Source: Streptomyces hokutonensis
GTDB lineage: Bacteria; Actinomycetota; Actinomycetes; Streptomycetales; Streptomycetaceae
Direction: 5' to 3'
DNA length: 64,000 bases
Assembly (NCBI RefSeq): GCF_000376565.1
Contig: NZ_BARG01000046.1
Span: forward strand, 1 to 64,000
Under the pieces are notes generated by a model that saw only the letters and a program-made list of their open reading frames with translations, searched no databases and was not told the origin of the DNA. Below, piece by piece: positions 41,563 to 50,540 of the stretch. Within the stretch, counting starts at the first letter, position 1. Each line of letters begins with the position of its first letter. The translations under genes and the position numbers were made by a program.

Positions 41563-42716
41563 ACCTCCCGCACCACCGCGTCCGCACGCACCGCGTCGAA
41601 CGCCTCCTGGAGCACGGTCTGTTCGTCCTCGTCGGGACCGGCACCACGCACATGGGCCACGAAGTCGTCGGCGATCTCCTGGTCGCTGCGGCCCGCGAGG
41701 CGCCTGGCGTACGACACGTCGGGGTCGTCCGGGGACCGGTCGGGGTCGAAGACCAGGCTGAGGGTGTGCGGGAAGCGCTCGGTGAGCCGGGCCATGGGGT
41801 CGGCCGGGCGCACCGGGTCGGTGAGGGTCGCCTCGACCCAGGCCTCCTCGTGCCGGGCGAGCTCCGGATCGTCGAGCAGGTCCTCCAACGCGCCCCGGAT
41901 CCGGGCCAGTTCGCGCGGCACCGGGCAGTCGACACGCTCCGCGGTGACGGTCCCGTCGGCGTCCAGGTCGACGAGCCACATGCTCTTGCGGTGGTCGGCC
42001 TCGGAGAAGGAGTACGGCAGCGGTGAGCCCGAGTAGCGCACGCGCCCGGTGATGGTCTGTGAGCCGTGCAGATGTCCCAGCGCCACATAGTCGACGCCGT
42101 CGAAGACACCGGCCGGTACGGCGGCGACCCCGCCGACGGTGATGTCCCGCTCACTGTCGCTGGCCTCGCCGCCGGTGACGAAGGCGTGCGCGAGGACCAC
42201 GGACCGGGTGCCGGACGCGCGAGTGGCGAGGTCGCCGCGGACGCGCTCCATGGCGGCGGCCAGCACCGCCTCGTGCCCGGCCTTCTCCACCCCGAACTCG
42301 GCCTTCACCAGGGCGGGTTCGAGATACGGCAGCCCGTAGAAGGCCACGTCCCCGAAGGCGTCCGGAATCACCACGGGCGTCCCGCAGGCCGACGGCTCGG
42401 TGCGCAGGTAGATGCCGGCGCGGTCGATGAGTCCCGCGCCCACGCCGAGGCGGCGGGCCGAGTCGTGGTTCCCGGAGATCATCACCGTGGGCACGCCGAG
42501 GTCGGCGAGCCGGTGCAGGGTGTCGTCGAAGAGCTCGACGGCGGCCAGCGGCGGGACCGCACGGTCGTACACGTCTCCCGACACGACCACGGCGTCCACC
42601 GCGTGCTCGCGCACGGTGCTGACGAGGTGGGTCACGAAGTCGGCCTGGGCCCCGAGCATGTTCACTCGGTGGAACGCCCGGCCCAGGTGCCAGTCGGAGG
42701 TGTGCAGCAGTTTCAT
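41553..42716 (-). CDS. sbcD: exonuclease SbcCD subunit D
   Basis: The 387-residue Mre11-like nuclease carries the metallophosphoesterase motifs TSDWHLGR (Asp8/His10), VSGDVYDRA (about 46-54), ISGNHDSARRL (about 83-93) and a later VLAHAFVTG and ALGHLHG (about 198-230), giving the five metal-binding phosphoesterase motifs. It cuts DNA as the partner of SbcC. First gene of the sbcDC pair. TAGCGT about 9 nt upstream of the ATG is a plausible -10. No LexA or RecA-NDp-type box is seen upstream, although the pair repairs DNA. Confidence 0.95.
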   Translation of the reverse strand: MKLLHTSDWHLGRAFHRVNMLGAQADFVTHLVSTVREHAVDAVVVSGDVYDRAVPPLAAVELFDDTLHRLADLGVPTVMISGNHDSARRLGVGAGLIDRAGIYLRTEPSACGTPVVIPDAFGDVAFYGLPYLEPALVKAEFGVEKAGHEAVLAAAMERVRGDLATRASGTRSVVLAHAFVTGGEASDSERDITVGGVAAVPAGVFDGVDYVALGHLHGSQTITGRVRYSGSPLPYSFSEADHRKSMWLVDLDADGTVTAERVDCPVPRELARIRGALEDLLDDPELARHEEAWVEATLTDPVRPADPMARLTERFPHTLSLVFDPDRSPDDPDVSYARRLAGRSDQEIADDFVAHVRGAGPDEDEQTVLQEAFDAVRADAVVREVTP

Positions 42717-42804
42717 GGAGCCACCACGCTAGCGCCTGTGGCCCCCCTGCTTCACCACGGCCACACGCTTGCGCCTGCCGCATCGAACAAGAAGCCGCGA
42801 ATAT

Positions 42805-42836
42805 CCCTTATGTCGGCACCCAACACCCCTTATGTC
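42805..42836. repeat. direct repeat CCCTTATGTC, 2 copies
   Basis: Copies at 42805-42814 and 42827-42836, 22 bp apart, around the stop codon of the serine hydrolase gene and upstream of sbcD. Function unclear; two helical turns apart suggests a possible binding site. Confidence 0.4.
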
Positions 42837-44080
42837 ATGGCCTGGTACACGAGGTTGCGCAACTGGCGGCGGATCGGTGTGCGGTGTTTGCCCCAGGTGA
42901 CGACCTGGGTGCAGAAGACCGCCGTGACGCCGTCGACCGGGTCCACGAAGAAGTGGGTGTTGGCCGCGCCGGACCAGCCGTACTCCCCCTTGTTGCCGAA
43001 CGAGCCCGCGCCCACGGGGTCGGTCACGACGTAGAAGCCCAGCCCGAACCCGCAGCCGCGGTGCTCGTCGTCGGGGTACCGCGCGAAGGAGTTGATCTCG
43101 GCGCCGCCGGGCAGGTGGTTGGCCGTCATGTGGGCCAGGGTCCGGGGGCCGAGCAGCCGCTCGCCGTCCAGTTCGCCGCCGCGGACGAGCATGGCCGCGA
43201 ACCGGTGGTAGTCCTCCAGGGTCGAGACCAGTCCCGGCACACCGCTGCCGGAGGGGAACTGCGCGGGCTCGCGGAAGGTGGGCCGCAGTTCCTCGTTGAC
43301 GACGAGCCGGCCCGTTTCGGGGTCCGGGCTGTAGATCTCGGCCAGGTCGGCCACCCGTTCGGGCGCGAGCGCGAACGTCGTGTCGGTCATCCCGAGCGGG
43401 CCGAGCACGTTCGACTCGATGAAGGTGTCGAGGCTCTCGCCGCTCACCACCTCGATGATCCGGCCCAGGATGTCGACACCCAGGGAGTAGTTCCAGGCGG
43501 TGCCCGGTTCGAACAGCAGCGGCAGGGCGCCGACGTCGGCGCACATCTGCCGGAGTGTCGCGCCCGGCAGGGGCAGTACGTCCTGGCCCGCCTGCCGGTA
43601 GAGCGCGTCGACGGGATCCATGTGGGCCAGTCCGAGGGTCAGCCCGGCGGTGTGCGTCAGCAGATGGCCCACGGTCACCGGGTGAGCGGCCGGGCGCACC
43701 CGCACACTCCCCGGCGACCCGCCGTCGTAGACGCGCATGTCCGCGAACTCGGGGATGTACGCGGCGACCGGGTCGTCGAGTCCGAGCAGTCCGCGCTCCA
43801 CGAGCATCATGACGGCGACGGACGTCACCGGTTTGGTCATGGAGTAGAGGCGCCACAGGGTTCCCGGCTCGACCGGCAGCCCCGCTTCGAGGTCGCGGAG
43901 TCCGCCGCCCGCCGCGTACACGGGCTCCCCGTCGCGGGCCACCAGCGCCGACCAGCCGGGGACGACGCCGAGTTCGGTCTGCCGGTCGAAGAACTCGGCG
44001 ATACGGCCCAGCCGTTCGGCGCTGAAGCCGGACCGCTCCGGGGGCTTGGTGACGCCGAAGCGTTCGGCGAACTGCTGCAT
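42830..44080 (-). CDS. serine hydrolase, beta-lactamase/class C PBP fold
   Basis: The 416-residue cytoplasmic protein has SxxK in YSMTKPVTS (about 80-88, catalytic Ser and Lys), a Tyr motif in GTAWNYSLGVDILGRII (about 193-209), and the KTG-equivalent GNKGEYGWSG (about 381-390). This is the EstB/DD-peptidase-like beta-lactamase family (esterase, D-aminopeptidase or DD-carboxypeptidase). No signal peptide. The ATG at 44080 is chosen because GGAGG lies 6 nt upstream; an earlier TTG would overlap the ABC gene. It is the last gene of the oligopeptide ABC operon, so it may hydrolyse imported peptides or D-amino-acid amides. Confidence 0.87.
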   Translation of the reverse strand: MQQFAERFGVTKPPERSGFSAERLGRIAEFFDRQTELGVVPGWSALVARDGEPVYAAGGGLRDLEAGLPVEPGTLWRLYSMTKPVTSVAVMMLVERGLLGLDDPVAAYIPEFADMRVYDGGSPGSVRVRPAAHPVTVGHLLTHTAGLTLGLAHMDPVDALYRQAGQDVLPLPGATLRQMCADVGALPLLFEPGTAWNYSLGVDILGRIIEVVSGESLDTFIESNVLGPLGMTDTTFALAPERVADLAEIYSPDPETGRLVVNEELRPTFREPAQFPSGSGVPGLVSTLEDYHRFAAMLVRGGELDGERLLGPRTLAHMTANHLPGGAEINSFARYPDDEHRGCGFGLGFYVVTDPVGAGSFGNKGEYGWSGAANTHFFVDPVDGVTAVFCTQVVTWGKHRTPIRRQLRNLVYQAMT

Positions 44081-44109
44081 GTTGGCCTCCGTGTCCGGGA
44101 GTTGGGGGG

Positions 44110-44922
44110 TCAAGGGGTGGCGGGAGCTGCGCTCTGCACCCCGGCAGCCGCCAACAGCTTTCTGGTGTAGGGGTGTTGGGCGTCGGCGTAGACCTCCTCG
44201 GTGGTGCCGTGCTCCACGACGTCACCGCGGTACAGGACGACGATCCGCTGGGCGAGGTGCCGTACAACGGCGAGGTCGTGGGAGATGAACAGGTAGCTGA
44301 CGCCCGTCTCCCGCTGGAGGTCGGTGAAGAGGTTCAGGACCTGGGCCTGGACGGACAGGTCGAGCGCGCTGACCGGCTCGTCGCACACGATGAGCTTCGG
44401 CGCCATCACCAGGGCCCGGGCGATCGCGATCCGCTGCCGCTGGCCGCCGGAGAACTGCCGCGGGTAGCGGTCGGCCGCCTCGGCCGGGAGCCCGACCAAC
44501 TCCAGTACCTCCCGTACCCGTTGCTGGACCACGGACCGCTCGTCGCGCGAGTGGACCAGCAGCGGTTCGGCCAGGGTCTGGCCCACGGTCAGTGCCGGGT
44601 TGAGCGAGCCGTTGGGGTCCTGGAAGACGGCCTGGACGCTCTTGCTCAGCTCCCTGCGCCGGGCACCGGCGGCATGGGTGATGTCCTCGCCGTCGAAGAG
44701 GATCGTGCCCTGGGTGACGGCCGTCAGCCCGAGCACGGCACGGCCCAGAGTGGACTTGCCGGAACCGGACTCGCCGACCAGCGCGACGGTCTCGCCGGGC
44801 CGGATGTCCAGGGACACGTCCCGGATGGCCGGGGTGCCCTTGCCGCGGCGGTGGTACGAGACCGAGAGGTCGCGGATGTCGAGCAGGGGTAGTCCGGTCA
44901 CGGTCACTCCGGATGTGCTCAC
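44110..44922 (-). CDS. oligopeptide ABC transporter ATP-binding protein (DppF/OppF-like)
   Basis: The 270-residue ATPase has Walker A GESGSGKST (about 49-57), a Q-loop AVFQDPNGSLNP, signature FSGGQRQRIAIARAL (about 155-169), Walker B LIVCDEPVSALDLSVQAQ (about 174-191) and switch His in FISHDLA. The HPYTRKLL motif near the C-terminus marks the oligopeptide branch. Starts at GTG overlapping the stop of the permease-ATPase fusion gene (GTGA). Works as the second ATPase of the importer. Confidence 0.93.
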   Translation of the reverse strand: MSTSGVTVTGLPLLDIRDLSVSYHRRGKGTPAIRDVSLDIRPGETVALVGESGSGKSTLGRAVLGLTAVTQGTILFDGEDITHAAGARRRELSKSVQAVFQDPNGSLNPALTVGQTLAEPLLVHSRDERSVVQQRVREVLELVGLPAEAADRYPRQFSGGQRQRIAIARALVMAPKLIVCDEPVSALDLSVQAQVLNLFTDLQRETGVSYLFISHDLAVVRHLAQRIVVLYRGDVVEHGTTEEVYADAQHPYTRKLLAAAGVQSAAPATP

Positions 44923-46856
44923 GAGGACACCTCCAGCAGTTCTTCGCCCAGCTCGTCGCCGACCAGGACGCAGCGGGCGACGCCCTGGTCGTCGGGTTGG
45001 GTCAGGGCGATCGGGGCCTCGGTGCAGCGGGCGACCCGGTCGGGGCAGCGGTCGGCGAAGTGGCAGCCGACGGGCCACTGCCCCGGGGGCGGCACGGTGC
45101 CGGGGATGGTGGGGATGGGCTCGCCGACCGTCGCAAGTCGCGGGTTCGCGGCGAGCAGCTTGCGGGTGTACGGGTGCAGCGGCGCGGTCATGACGCGCTC
45201 CGTCGGTCCGGCTTCGACGACCTGGCCGGCGTACATCACCAGGGCGGTGTCGCAGGCCTCCGCGATGACGTCCCAGTCGTGGCTGATCATCAGCAGCGCC
45301 ATGCCGGTGTCCCGCTGGATGGTGCGCAGCAGCTGGACGATCTCGCGCTGGACGGTGACGTCGAGCGCGGTGGTCGGTTCGTCGGCGACGAGGATGCGCG
45401 GGCGGCCGGCGAGCGCGACGGCGATGGAGACGCGCTGTGCCATACCGCCGGAGATCTGCGACGGGCGCAGCTTCAACACCCGGTCGGGGTCCGGCAGTTG
45501 GACCTGTTCGAGCAGTTCGCGGGCCCGGAGCGTGGCTTCCTTGCGGGACAGCTTCTCGTGGGTGCGGACCGCCTCGCGCAGCAGTTGGCCGATGGTGAAG
45601 AGGGGGTCGAGGCCGACCATGGGTTCCTGCGAGATGAAGGCGATGGTGCCGCCGCGCAGTTCCCGCCACTGGGCGGGACCGTACGGGCCGACGTCGACGC
45701 CGTCGATCTCGACCGTGCCCGAGGAGACCCGGGCGCCGTTCGGCAGCAGGCCGAGGAGAGCCAGTCCGGTCATGGACTTGCCGCAGCCGGACTCGCCGAC
45801 CAGTCCCACCGTGCGGCCCTGGCCCACGGCCAGGCTCACATCGCTGATCAGTTCGACCTCGCCGTGCTCGGTCTCCGCGGTGACGGTCACCTTGGTGAGC
45901 CGTACGACCGGATGCGGTTCCGCCAGCAGCCAGGCGTCGTCGGACTGCGGTGCCGCGGCGGCGGCCGCCGTGGTGGCAACTGCCGTACGGCGCCGGGTCG
46001 TTGTCGCGTGGGAGGTGCCGGACCAGCGTTCGGCGAGCGTGTCGCGCAGGCCGTCGCCGAGGACGATCAGCGCGGCGGCCGTGACGGCGACGAGACCGCC
46101 GGTCGGGATGGCCAGCCAGAGGCTCTGGTTGAGGGTCTGCGCGGCGTCGGCCATCATGCCGCCCCAGGACGGGGCGGGCGGCTTCACGCCGAGACCGATG
46201 GCGTTGATGCCGGCCGCGATCAGCAGGGTGTTCGCGCAGGCCAGGGCCGCGTTCACCAGGATCAGACCGGTGATCCGGGGCAGCACGTGCCGGCGGGCCA
46301 CGCGCCAGGTGCCGAGTCCGGAGACCCGTGCGGCGGCGACGTAGGTCTCGCGGCCGACCGTGAGGGACGCGGACCGGACGACCCGCATCATGCCGGGTAC
46401 CGACAGCAGACCGATCACGACCATGGCCGCGGTCATGCTCTGCGAGAACAGGGCCAGCACGATCAGCAGCAGGATGATGCCGGGGATGGACATCACCACG
46501 TCCGCCATCCGCATCAGCACCGCGTCGATACGGCCCCGGCGCAGTCCTGCGACCAGGCCGAGCGGGACCGCGATCACCAGGGTGATCAGTACGGCGATCG
46601 CGATCTCCCGGAAGGTGTCCGCGCCGCCGTACATCAGCCGCGACAGCACATCGCGGCCGAGGCGGTCGGTGCCCAGCAGGTGCTTCGCGCTGGGGCCGCT
46701 CAGTGCGGCGGTGAAGTCCGCCTGTTGGGGCGGGTAGGGGGCGAGCCAGCTCGCGCCGAACGACGCGATCAGCTCCAGGACCAGGATCACGGCCGGGACC
46801 GTGATGCGCGGGCGGCCCAACGCGCGGCGGACGAAGGGGACTTGGGGTGTGCTCAT
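44919..46856 (-). CDS. fused oligopeptide permease-ATPase (DppC-DppD)
   Basis: The 645-residue protein joins two normally separate subunits. Residues 1-290 are a DppC-like permease: N-terminal HLLGTDRLGRDVLSRLMYG, several TM helices and an ABC EAA-type loop (YVAAARVSGLGTWRVARRHVLP). An Ala-rich linker at about 300-315 follows. The C-terminal ATPase has Walker A GESGCGKSM (about 349-357), signature ISGGMAQRVSIAVAL, Walker B ILVADEPTTALDVTVQ and the HPYTRKLLAANP motif, ending in the Cys-rich CHFADRCPDRVARC, which may hold an iron-sulfur centre. Such fusions recur in actinomycetes. Its ATG overlaps the DppB stop (ATGA). Confidence 0.92.
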   Translation of the reverse strand: MSTPQVPFVRRALGRPRITVPAVILVLELIASFGASWLAPYPPQQADFTAALSGPSAKHLLGTDRLGRDVLSRLMYGGADTFREIAIAVLITLVIAVPLGLVAGLRRGRIDAVLMRMADVVMSIPGIILLLIVLALFSQSMTAAMVVIGLLSVPGMMRVVRSASLTVGRETYVAAARVSGLGTWRVARRHVLPRITGLILVNAALACANTLLIAAGINAIGLGVKPPAPSWGGMMADAAQTLNQSLWLAIPTGGLVAVTAAALIVLGDGLRDTLAERWSGTSHATTTRRRTAVATTAAAAAAPQSDDAWLLAEPHPVVRLTKVTVTAETEHGEVELISDVSLAVGQGRTVGLVGESGCGKSMTGLALLGLLPNGARVSSGTVEIDGVDVGPYGPAQWRELRGGTIAFISQEPMVGLDPLFTIGQLLREAVRTHEKLSRKEATLRARELLEQVQLPDPDRVLKLRPSQISGGMAQRVSIAVALAGRPRILVADEPTTALDVTVQREIVQLLRTIQRDTGMALLMISHDWDVIAEACDTALVMYAGQVVEAGPTERVMTAPLHPYTRKLLAANPRLATVGEPIPTIPGTVPPPGQWPVGCHFADRCPDRVARCTEAPIALTQPDDQGVARCVLVGDELGEELLEVSS

Positions 46857-47794
46857 GCGGCGACCGCCTGTGGGTTGAGCCAGCCGATGGCGAGGTCGAG
46901 CAGGAGATTGAGTCCGACCACGATGAGGGTGAAGTACACCGCCACTCCCTGGATCACCGGAATGTCGCCGCTGGACGCGGCCGTGACCGCCGCGCTGCCG
47001 AGGCCTGGCAGGCCGAAGAGTTCCTCGATCACCACTGCGGAGCCGAGGAGTCCGATGAGGTTGTTGCCCGCCACCGTGAGGACGGTGACGGAGACGTGCC
47101 GCAACGAGTGCTTGAAGAGGATCGAGCGCTCGCTGACGCCGTTGGCCCGCAGGTTCCGTACGAAGTCGCGGCCCAGTACGTCGGCGAACTGCTCACGGGT
47201 CTGCTTGGCGATCACCGTGACCAGGGCGAAGGCCAGGGCGGCCACCGGCAGGACCAGTGAGCGCGCCCAGCCGCCGGCGGACGTCCCGAAGAACACGTAG
47301 CCGTTGGCGGGCAGCAGGTCGAACCGGGTGTTGAAGACCCAGATGCCCAGCAGACCGACCCAGAAGGCGGGGATGGTCATGCCCGCGATGGACGCGCTGT
47401 CCGCGGCGAGCCGGGTGGTGCGCCCGCCGCGCACGCTCGCCATGCCCAGGACGACTCCGACGACCAGGGCGAGCAGAGTGGTCGCGATCACCAGCGAAAG
47501 GGTCACCCCCAGGCGGGTGTTGAGGGTGCCCGCGACCGCTTCGTTGTTGCTGATCGAGCGTCCGAGGTCGCCGTGGACCGCGTCCTTGAGCCAGGCCCAG
47601 TAGCGCTCCCAGACCGGCTGGTCGAGGTGGAGGCGGTGCCGCAGCGCGGCGATCGCCTGGGGTGAGGCGGTCAGGCCTCCGATGGACCGGGCGGCGTCAC
47701 CCGGAATGAACAGCTGGAGGAAGAAGGTGAGCGCCGAGACGAAGAGCAGCAGGGGTACAGCCTGCACGATCCGCATTCCGCTGGTTCGCCACAT
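46853..47794 (-). CDS. oligopeptide ABC transporter permease (DppB-like)
   Basis: The 313-residue membrane protein begins with a TM helix (about 8-28) and has the DppB pattern: an HLDQPVWERYWAWLKDAVHGDLGRS segment (about 55-79, a large extracytoplasmic loop), five further TM helices and the EAA loop YTRANG-like DFVRNLRANGVSERSILFKHSLRH (about 210-233). Forms the membrane channel with the fused DppC part. Its start is 35 bp after the lipoprotein gene stop; AAAGG lies about 9 nt upstream of the ATG. Confidence 0.92.
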   Translation of the reverse strand: MWRTSGMRIVQAVPLLLFVSALTFFLQLFIPGDAARSIGGLTASPQAIAALRHRLHLDQPVWERYWAWLKDAVHGDLGRSISNNEAVAGTLNTRLGVTLSLVIATTLLALVVGVVLGMASVRGGRTTRLAADSASIAGMTIPAFWVGLLGIWVFNTRFDLLPANGYVFFGTSAGGWARSLVLPVAALAFALVTVIAKQTREQFADVLGRDFVRNLRANGVSERSILFKHSLRHVSVTVLTVAGNNLIGLLGSAVVIEELFGLPGLGSAAVTAASSGDIPVIQGVAVYFTLIVVGLNLLLDLAIGWLNPQAVAA

Positions 47795-47829
47795 GACTGG
47801 GTGCCTTTCTCGGGAGGGTCACTGGAGGG

Positions 47830-49392
47830 TCACTTGGCGGCGTACAAGGTCGTCAGGTCCGGCGTGAGGTTCGTGGCCGAGAGGTCGACGCCCTTCAGAC
47901 CGGGCCGTACGTAGACGATCTTTTCCAGGGAGACCATCGGAATCGTCCACGACAGGTCGGACAGGCGCTGTTCGAACTTCTGCCAGCCCTGTTCCTGGAG
48001 CGCTGCGCTCGGTGCGGAGGCCGCCGCGCTGTAGAGGGTGTCGAGCTGCTTGTCGCTGACCTTGAGCGGGTTGCCCCAGCTGTAGAGGAGGTCGTTGCCC
48101 TGGGCGTAGGGCGGGGCGATGCCGGTGCCGTAGTCGAACATCATCGCCGGGTACTTCGCGTAGGTGGAGAAGAGCTCGTTGACGTTCGCCGGGACGTTGA
48201 TCTTGACGTTGATGCCGATGTTCGCCATCTCCGCGGCGAAGGCCTCCGCGGCCTGCGATTCCCCTACGCCCGTGAGGTTCACGGTGATGGACATGGTGAA
48301 GCCGTTGGGGTAGCCGGCCGCCGCGAGGAGCTTCTTGGCCTTGGCGACGTCGTAGGGGTACTTGCCTTCGCTGCCCCGGGTGTAGCCGCTCGTGTTCGCG
48401 AGCACGGGGTAGTCCCAGCCCTTGGCGTACGAGCCGTACAGGGCCTTGGCGATCGAGTCGCGGTTGATGCCGTACATCATGGCCTGCCGTACCCGCAGGT
48501 CGCCGAGGGCCTTGACCATGGTGCCCGCCCGGTCCTGGATCATCAGCTGCATGATCGAGTAGGGGCTCGAAAGGACCTGGAACCCGGCGGACTTGGCGCC
48601 CTTCGTGGTGGTGGAGTCGCCGAGCGCGTAGTCGACCTCGCCGGAGCGGAAGGCGCTGAGCGTGGTGTTCTCGTCCTTGATGACCTTGACGACGACCTTT
48701 TTCCAGTGGACCCGCGACTTGTCGTAGTACGTGGGGTTGGGGACGTAGGTGTAGGTCTGGCCTGAGACCGTCTGCGAGCTGTCGATCATGTACGGTCCGG
48801 CGCCGTGGGTGGTGGTCCCGAGTTCGCTCGTCTTGTTGAGGCCGGTGGGGCTGATGATCTCTCCGGTGGTCGGTCTGGAGAGATAGAGCGGCAGCAGCGG
48901 ATCGGACGTCTTGAGGTGGATACGGAGGGAGAGCGGGGACGTGACGTCGATCTTTTCCACGGGGGCGAGGTCGGCCGCGAGCGGGCCGCCGGCCTTGGCG
49001 TAGTACTCGAGCGACTTCTTCACACCGTCGGCGGTGAGTGCGGAGCCGTCGTTGAACTTCACGCCGGAGCGCAGGGTGAGGTCGAAGGTCTTGCTGTCGG
49101 AGCCGACGAAGCCCCATTTGGTCGCGAGGGCGGGCGTGTACTTACCGTCCGGGGTCTGACGGATCAGCGTGTCGTATGCCAGTTCGAAAAAGTACTGCTG
49201 TGGGTCGGCGGAACCGCCCAGAGCCGGGTTGAGGCTGTTGGGCGCGATGGCCGAGGCGACCGTCAGGACACTGGGGTCCTGGGCCTTGGCGGTACTGGAC
49301 GAGGTGCTGCTGCCACCGCCGCACGCGGTGGTCAGCAGCGCCAGCCCGGCGGCACCGGCCGTGACTGTGAGAGTGAGACGCGAACGAGTCAT
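47830..49392 (-). CDS. oligopeptide-binding lipoprotein (SBP_bac_5)
   Basis: The 520-residue lipoprotein has a signal peptide with the lipobox region LLTTACGGG (Cys about residue 24), a Ser-rich linker, then an SBP_bac_5 fold: SAIAPNSLNPALGGSADPQQ (about 46-65), FELAYDTLIRQTPDGKYTPALATKW and DLTLRSGVKFNDGSALTADGVKKSLEYY (about 107-134), typical of DppA/OppA. It captures peptides outside the membrane and delivers them to the transporter. The ATG at 49392 is preceded by GGAGG. It is the first gene of a five-gene operon: lipoprotein, DppB, DppC-D fusion, DppF and serine hydrolase. Confidence 0.93.
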   Translation of the reverse strand: MTRSRLTLTVTAGAAGLALLTTACGGGSSTSSSTAKAQDPSVLTVASAIAPNSLNPALGGSADPQQYFFELAYDTLIRQTPDGKYTPALATKWGFVGSDSKTFDLTLRSGVKFNDGSALTADGVKKSLEYYAKAGGPLAADLAPVEKIDVTSPLSLRIHLKTSDPLLPLYLSRPTTGEIISPTGLNKTSELGTTTHGAGPYMIDSSQTVSGQTYTYVPNPTYYDKSRVHWKKVVVKVIKDENTTLSAFRSGEVDYALGDSTTTKGAKSAGFQVLSSPYSIMQLMIQDRAGTMVKALGDLRVRQAMMYGINRDSIAKALYGSYAKGWDYPVLANTSGYTRGSEGKYPYDVAKAKKLLAAAGYPNGFTMSITVNLTGVGESQAAEAFAAEMANIGINVKINVPANVNELFSTYAKYPAMMFDYGTGIAPPYAQGNDLLYSWGNPLKVSDKQLDTLYSAAASAPSAALQEQGWQKFEQRLSDLSWTIPMVSLEKIVYVRPGLKGVDLSATNLTPDLTTLYAAK

Positions 49393-49772
49393 CTGAACCT
49401 CCGGCGTTGAGGCATCGAACGGGAACGCGGGGTTCACCGGGCGTGGGGAAGGAGACCACCGTCGTGGTGGCTGCTCCCTTGTGTGAGTCCGCGGGGATGG
49501 AGGGGCGGCGGGACGGTCTCGCCGTACGGCTGCGTACGGCGGCGTCCGGAAACCGCGGAGCGTGTCCCGGCCGAACGGGGAACACGCGGACCGTGCTGTT
49601 ATGAGCTGCAAGCCTAGGAGTGAAACCGCTGTTCAGCCCCTCTTGTGGAGGTCGGGCCGAGCAGGGGGTGGGGCCCCACGGAACGGAGTTCGCCCATTAT
49701 TCGGTCGGCCGCCGCGTTCCCGGAAAGACAGCAGTCCGCTGAACGGACCGCAGGACACATCGGGACGCCGGG
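49393..49772. other. gene-free stretch between lipoprotein gene and tandem array
   Basis: No credible gene is seen. The part nearest 49393 is the leader of the peptide-transport operon (ribosome-binding site GGAGG at 49396-49400 on the minus strand). The stretch around 49656-49770 is faintly similar to the neighbouring array and may be a decayed unit. Open frames here are shadow frames without family motifs. Confidence 0.6.
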
Positions 49773-50540
49773 GCCCACCGCGGTCGGGTGGGCCCCGGAC
49801 TACGCAATCGGTTCTCTCGTCACTGCCCGGCTGGCGCAGCAGCACCGCTCGGCCCGGCGCGCCCCGACACGGCCGGTGCGGCCCACCCCATTCGGATGGG
49901 CCGCGGACCAACACAAATCCGCTCTCTCGCCCGCCGCCCCCGCTAAGGCAGCAGCCATCGCTCAACCCGGCACGCCGTGAAGCGGACGGTGCAGCCCACC
50001 CCGGCCGGGTGGGCCGCGGACCAACACAATCAGTTCTCCCGTCCGCCGCCCCCTCTAACGCAACTGCCACCGCTCAACCCGGCACGCCATGGCACGGACG
50101 GTGCAGCCCACCCCGTTCGGATGGACCACGGACCAACACAATCAGTTCTCCCGTCCGCCGCCCCCGCCAACGCAACAGCCACCGCTCAACCCGACACGCC
50201 ATGGCACGGACGGCGCACCCCACCCCCGTCGGATGGACCACGGACCAACACAAGTCCGCTCCCTCGCCCCCCGCCCCCGCCAACGCAACAGCCACCGCCC
50301 AGCCCGGCACACCGCGACGCGGACAGTGCAGCCCACCCCGGCCGGGTGGGCCGCGGACCTACGCGATCCCTTCTCTCGCCCTCCGCTAGCGCAGCAGCAG
50401 CCGCCCGGCGCGCCATGGCGCGGGTGGTGCGGCCCACCCCGTTCGGATGGGCCGTGGAGCAACGCAAATCGGTTCTCCCGTCCGCCGACCCGCTACCGCA
50501 GCAGCCACCGCTCGGCCCGGCGGGCCGTGGCGCGGAGGTC
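49773..50540. repeat. tandem array of seven 101-113 bp units with hairpins
   Basis: Anchored on GCCCACCC, units begin at 49773, 49881, 49994, 50106, 50218, 50331 and 50432, with lengths 108, 113, 112, 112, 113 and 101; the last runs into the 3' end of the glycosyltransferase gene. Each unit has (a) a hairpin such as GCCCACCC-CGGCC-GGGTGGGC, perfect in several units; (b) a CGGACCAACACAAnnnG stretch; (c) a CCGCCGCCCCCGCnAACGCA tract; and (d) a segment AGCCACCGCTCnnCCCGGC. Part (d) is the antisense of the last codons of the glycosyltransferase (ARRAERWLLR). Periods are not multiples of three, so the repeats do not encode a repeat protein. Confidence 0.9.

Noticed and set aside
49773..50540. CRISPR array
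   Set aside because: Units are about 110 bp with similarity throughout rather than short identical repeats with unique spacers, and no cas genes are present.
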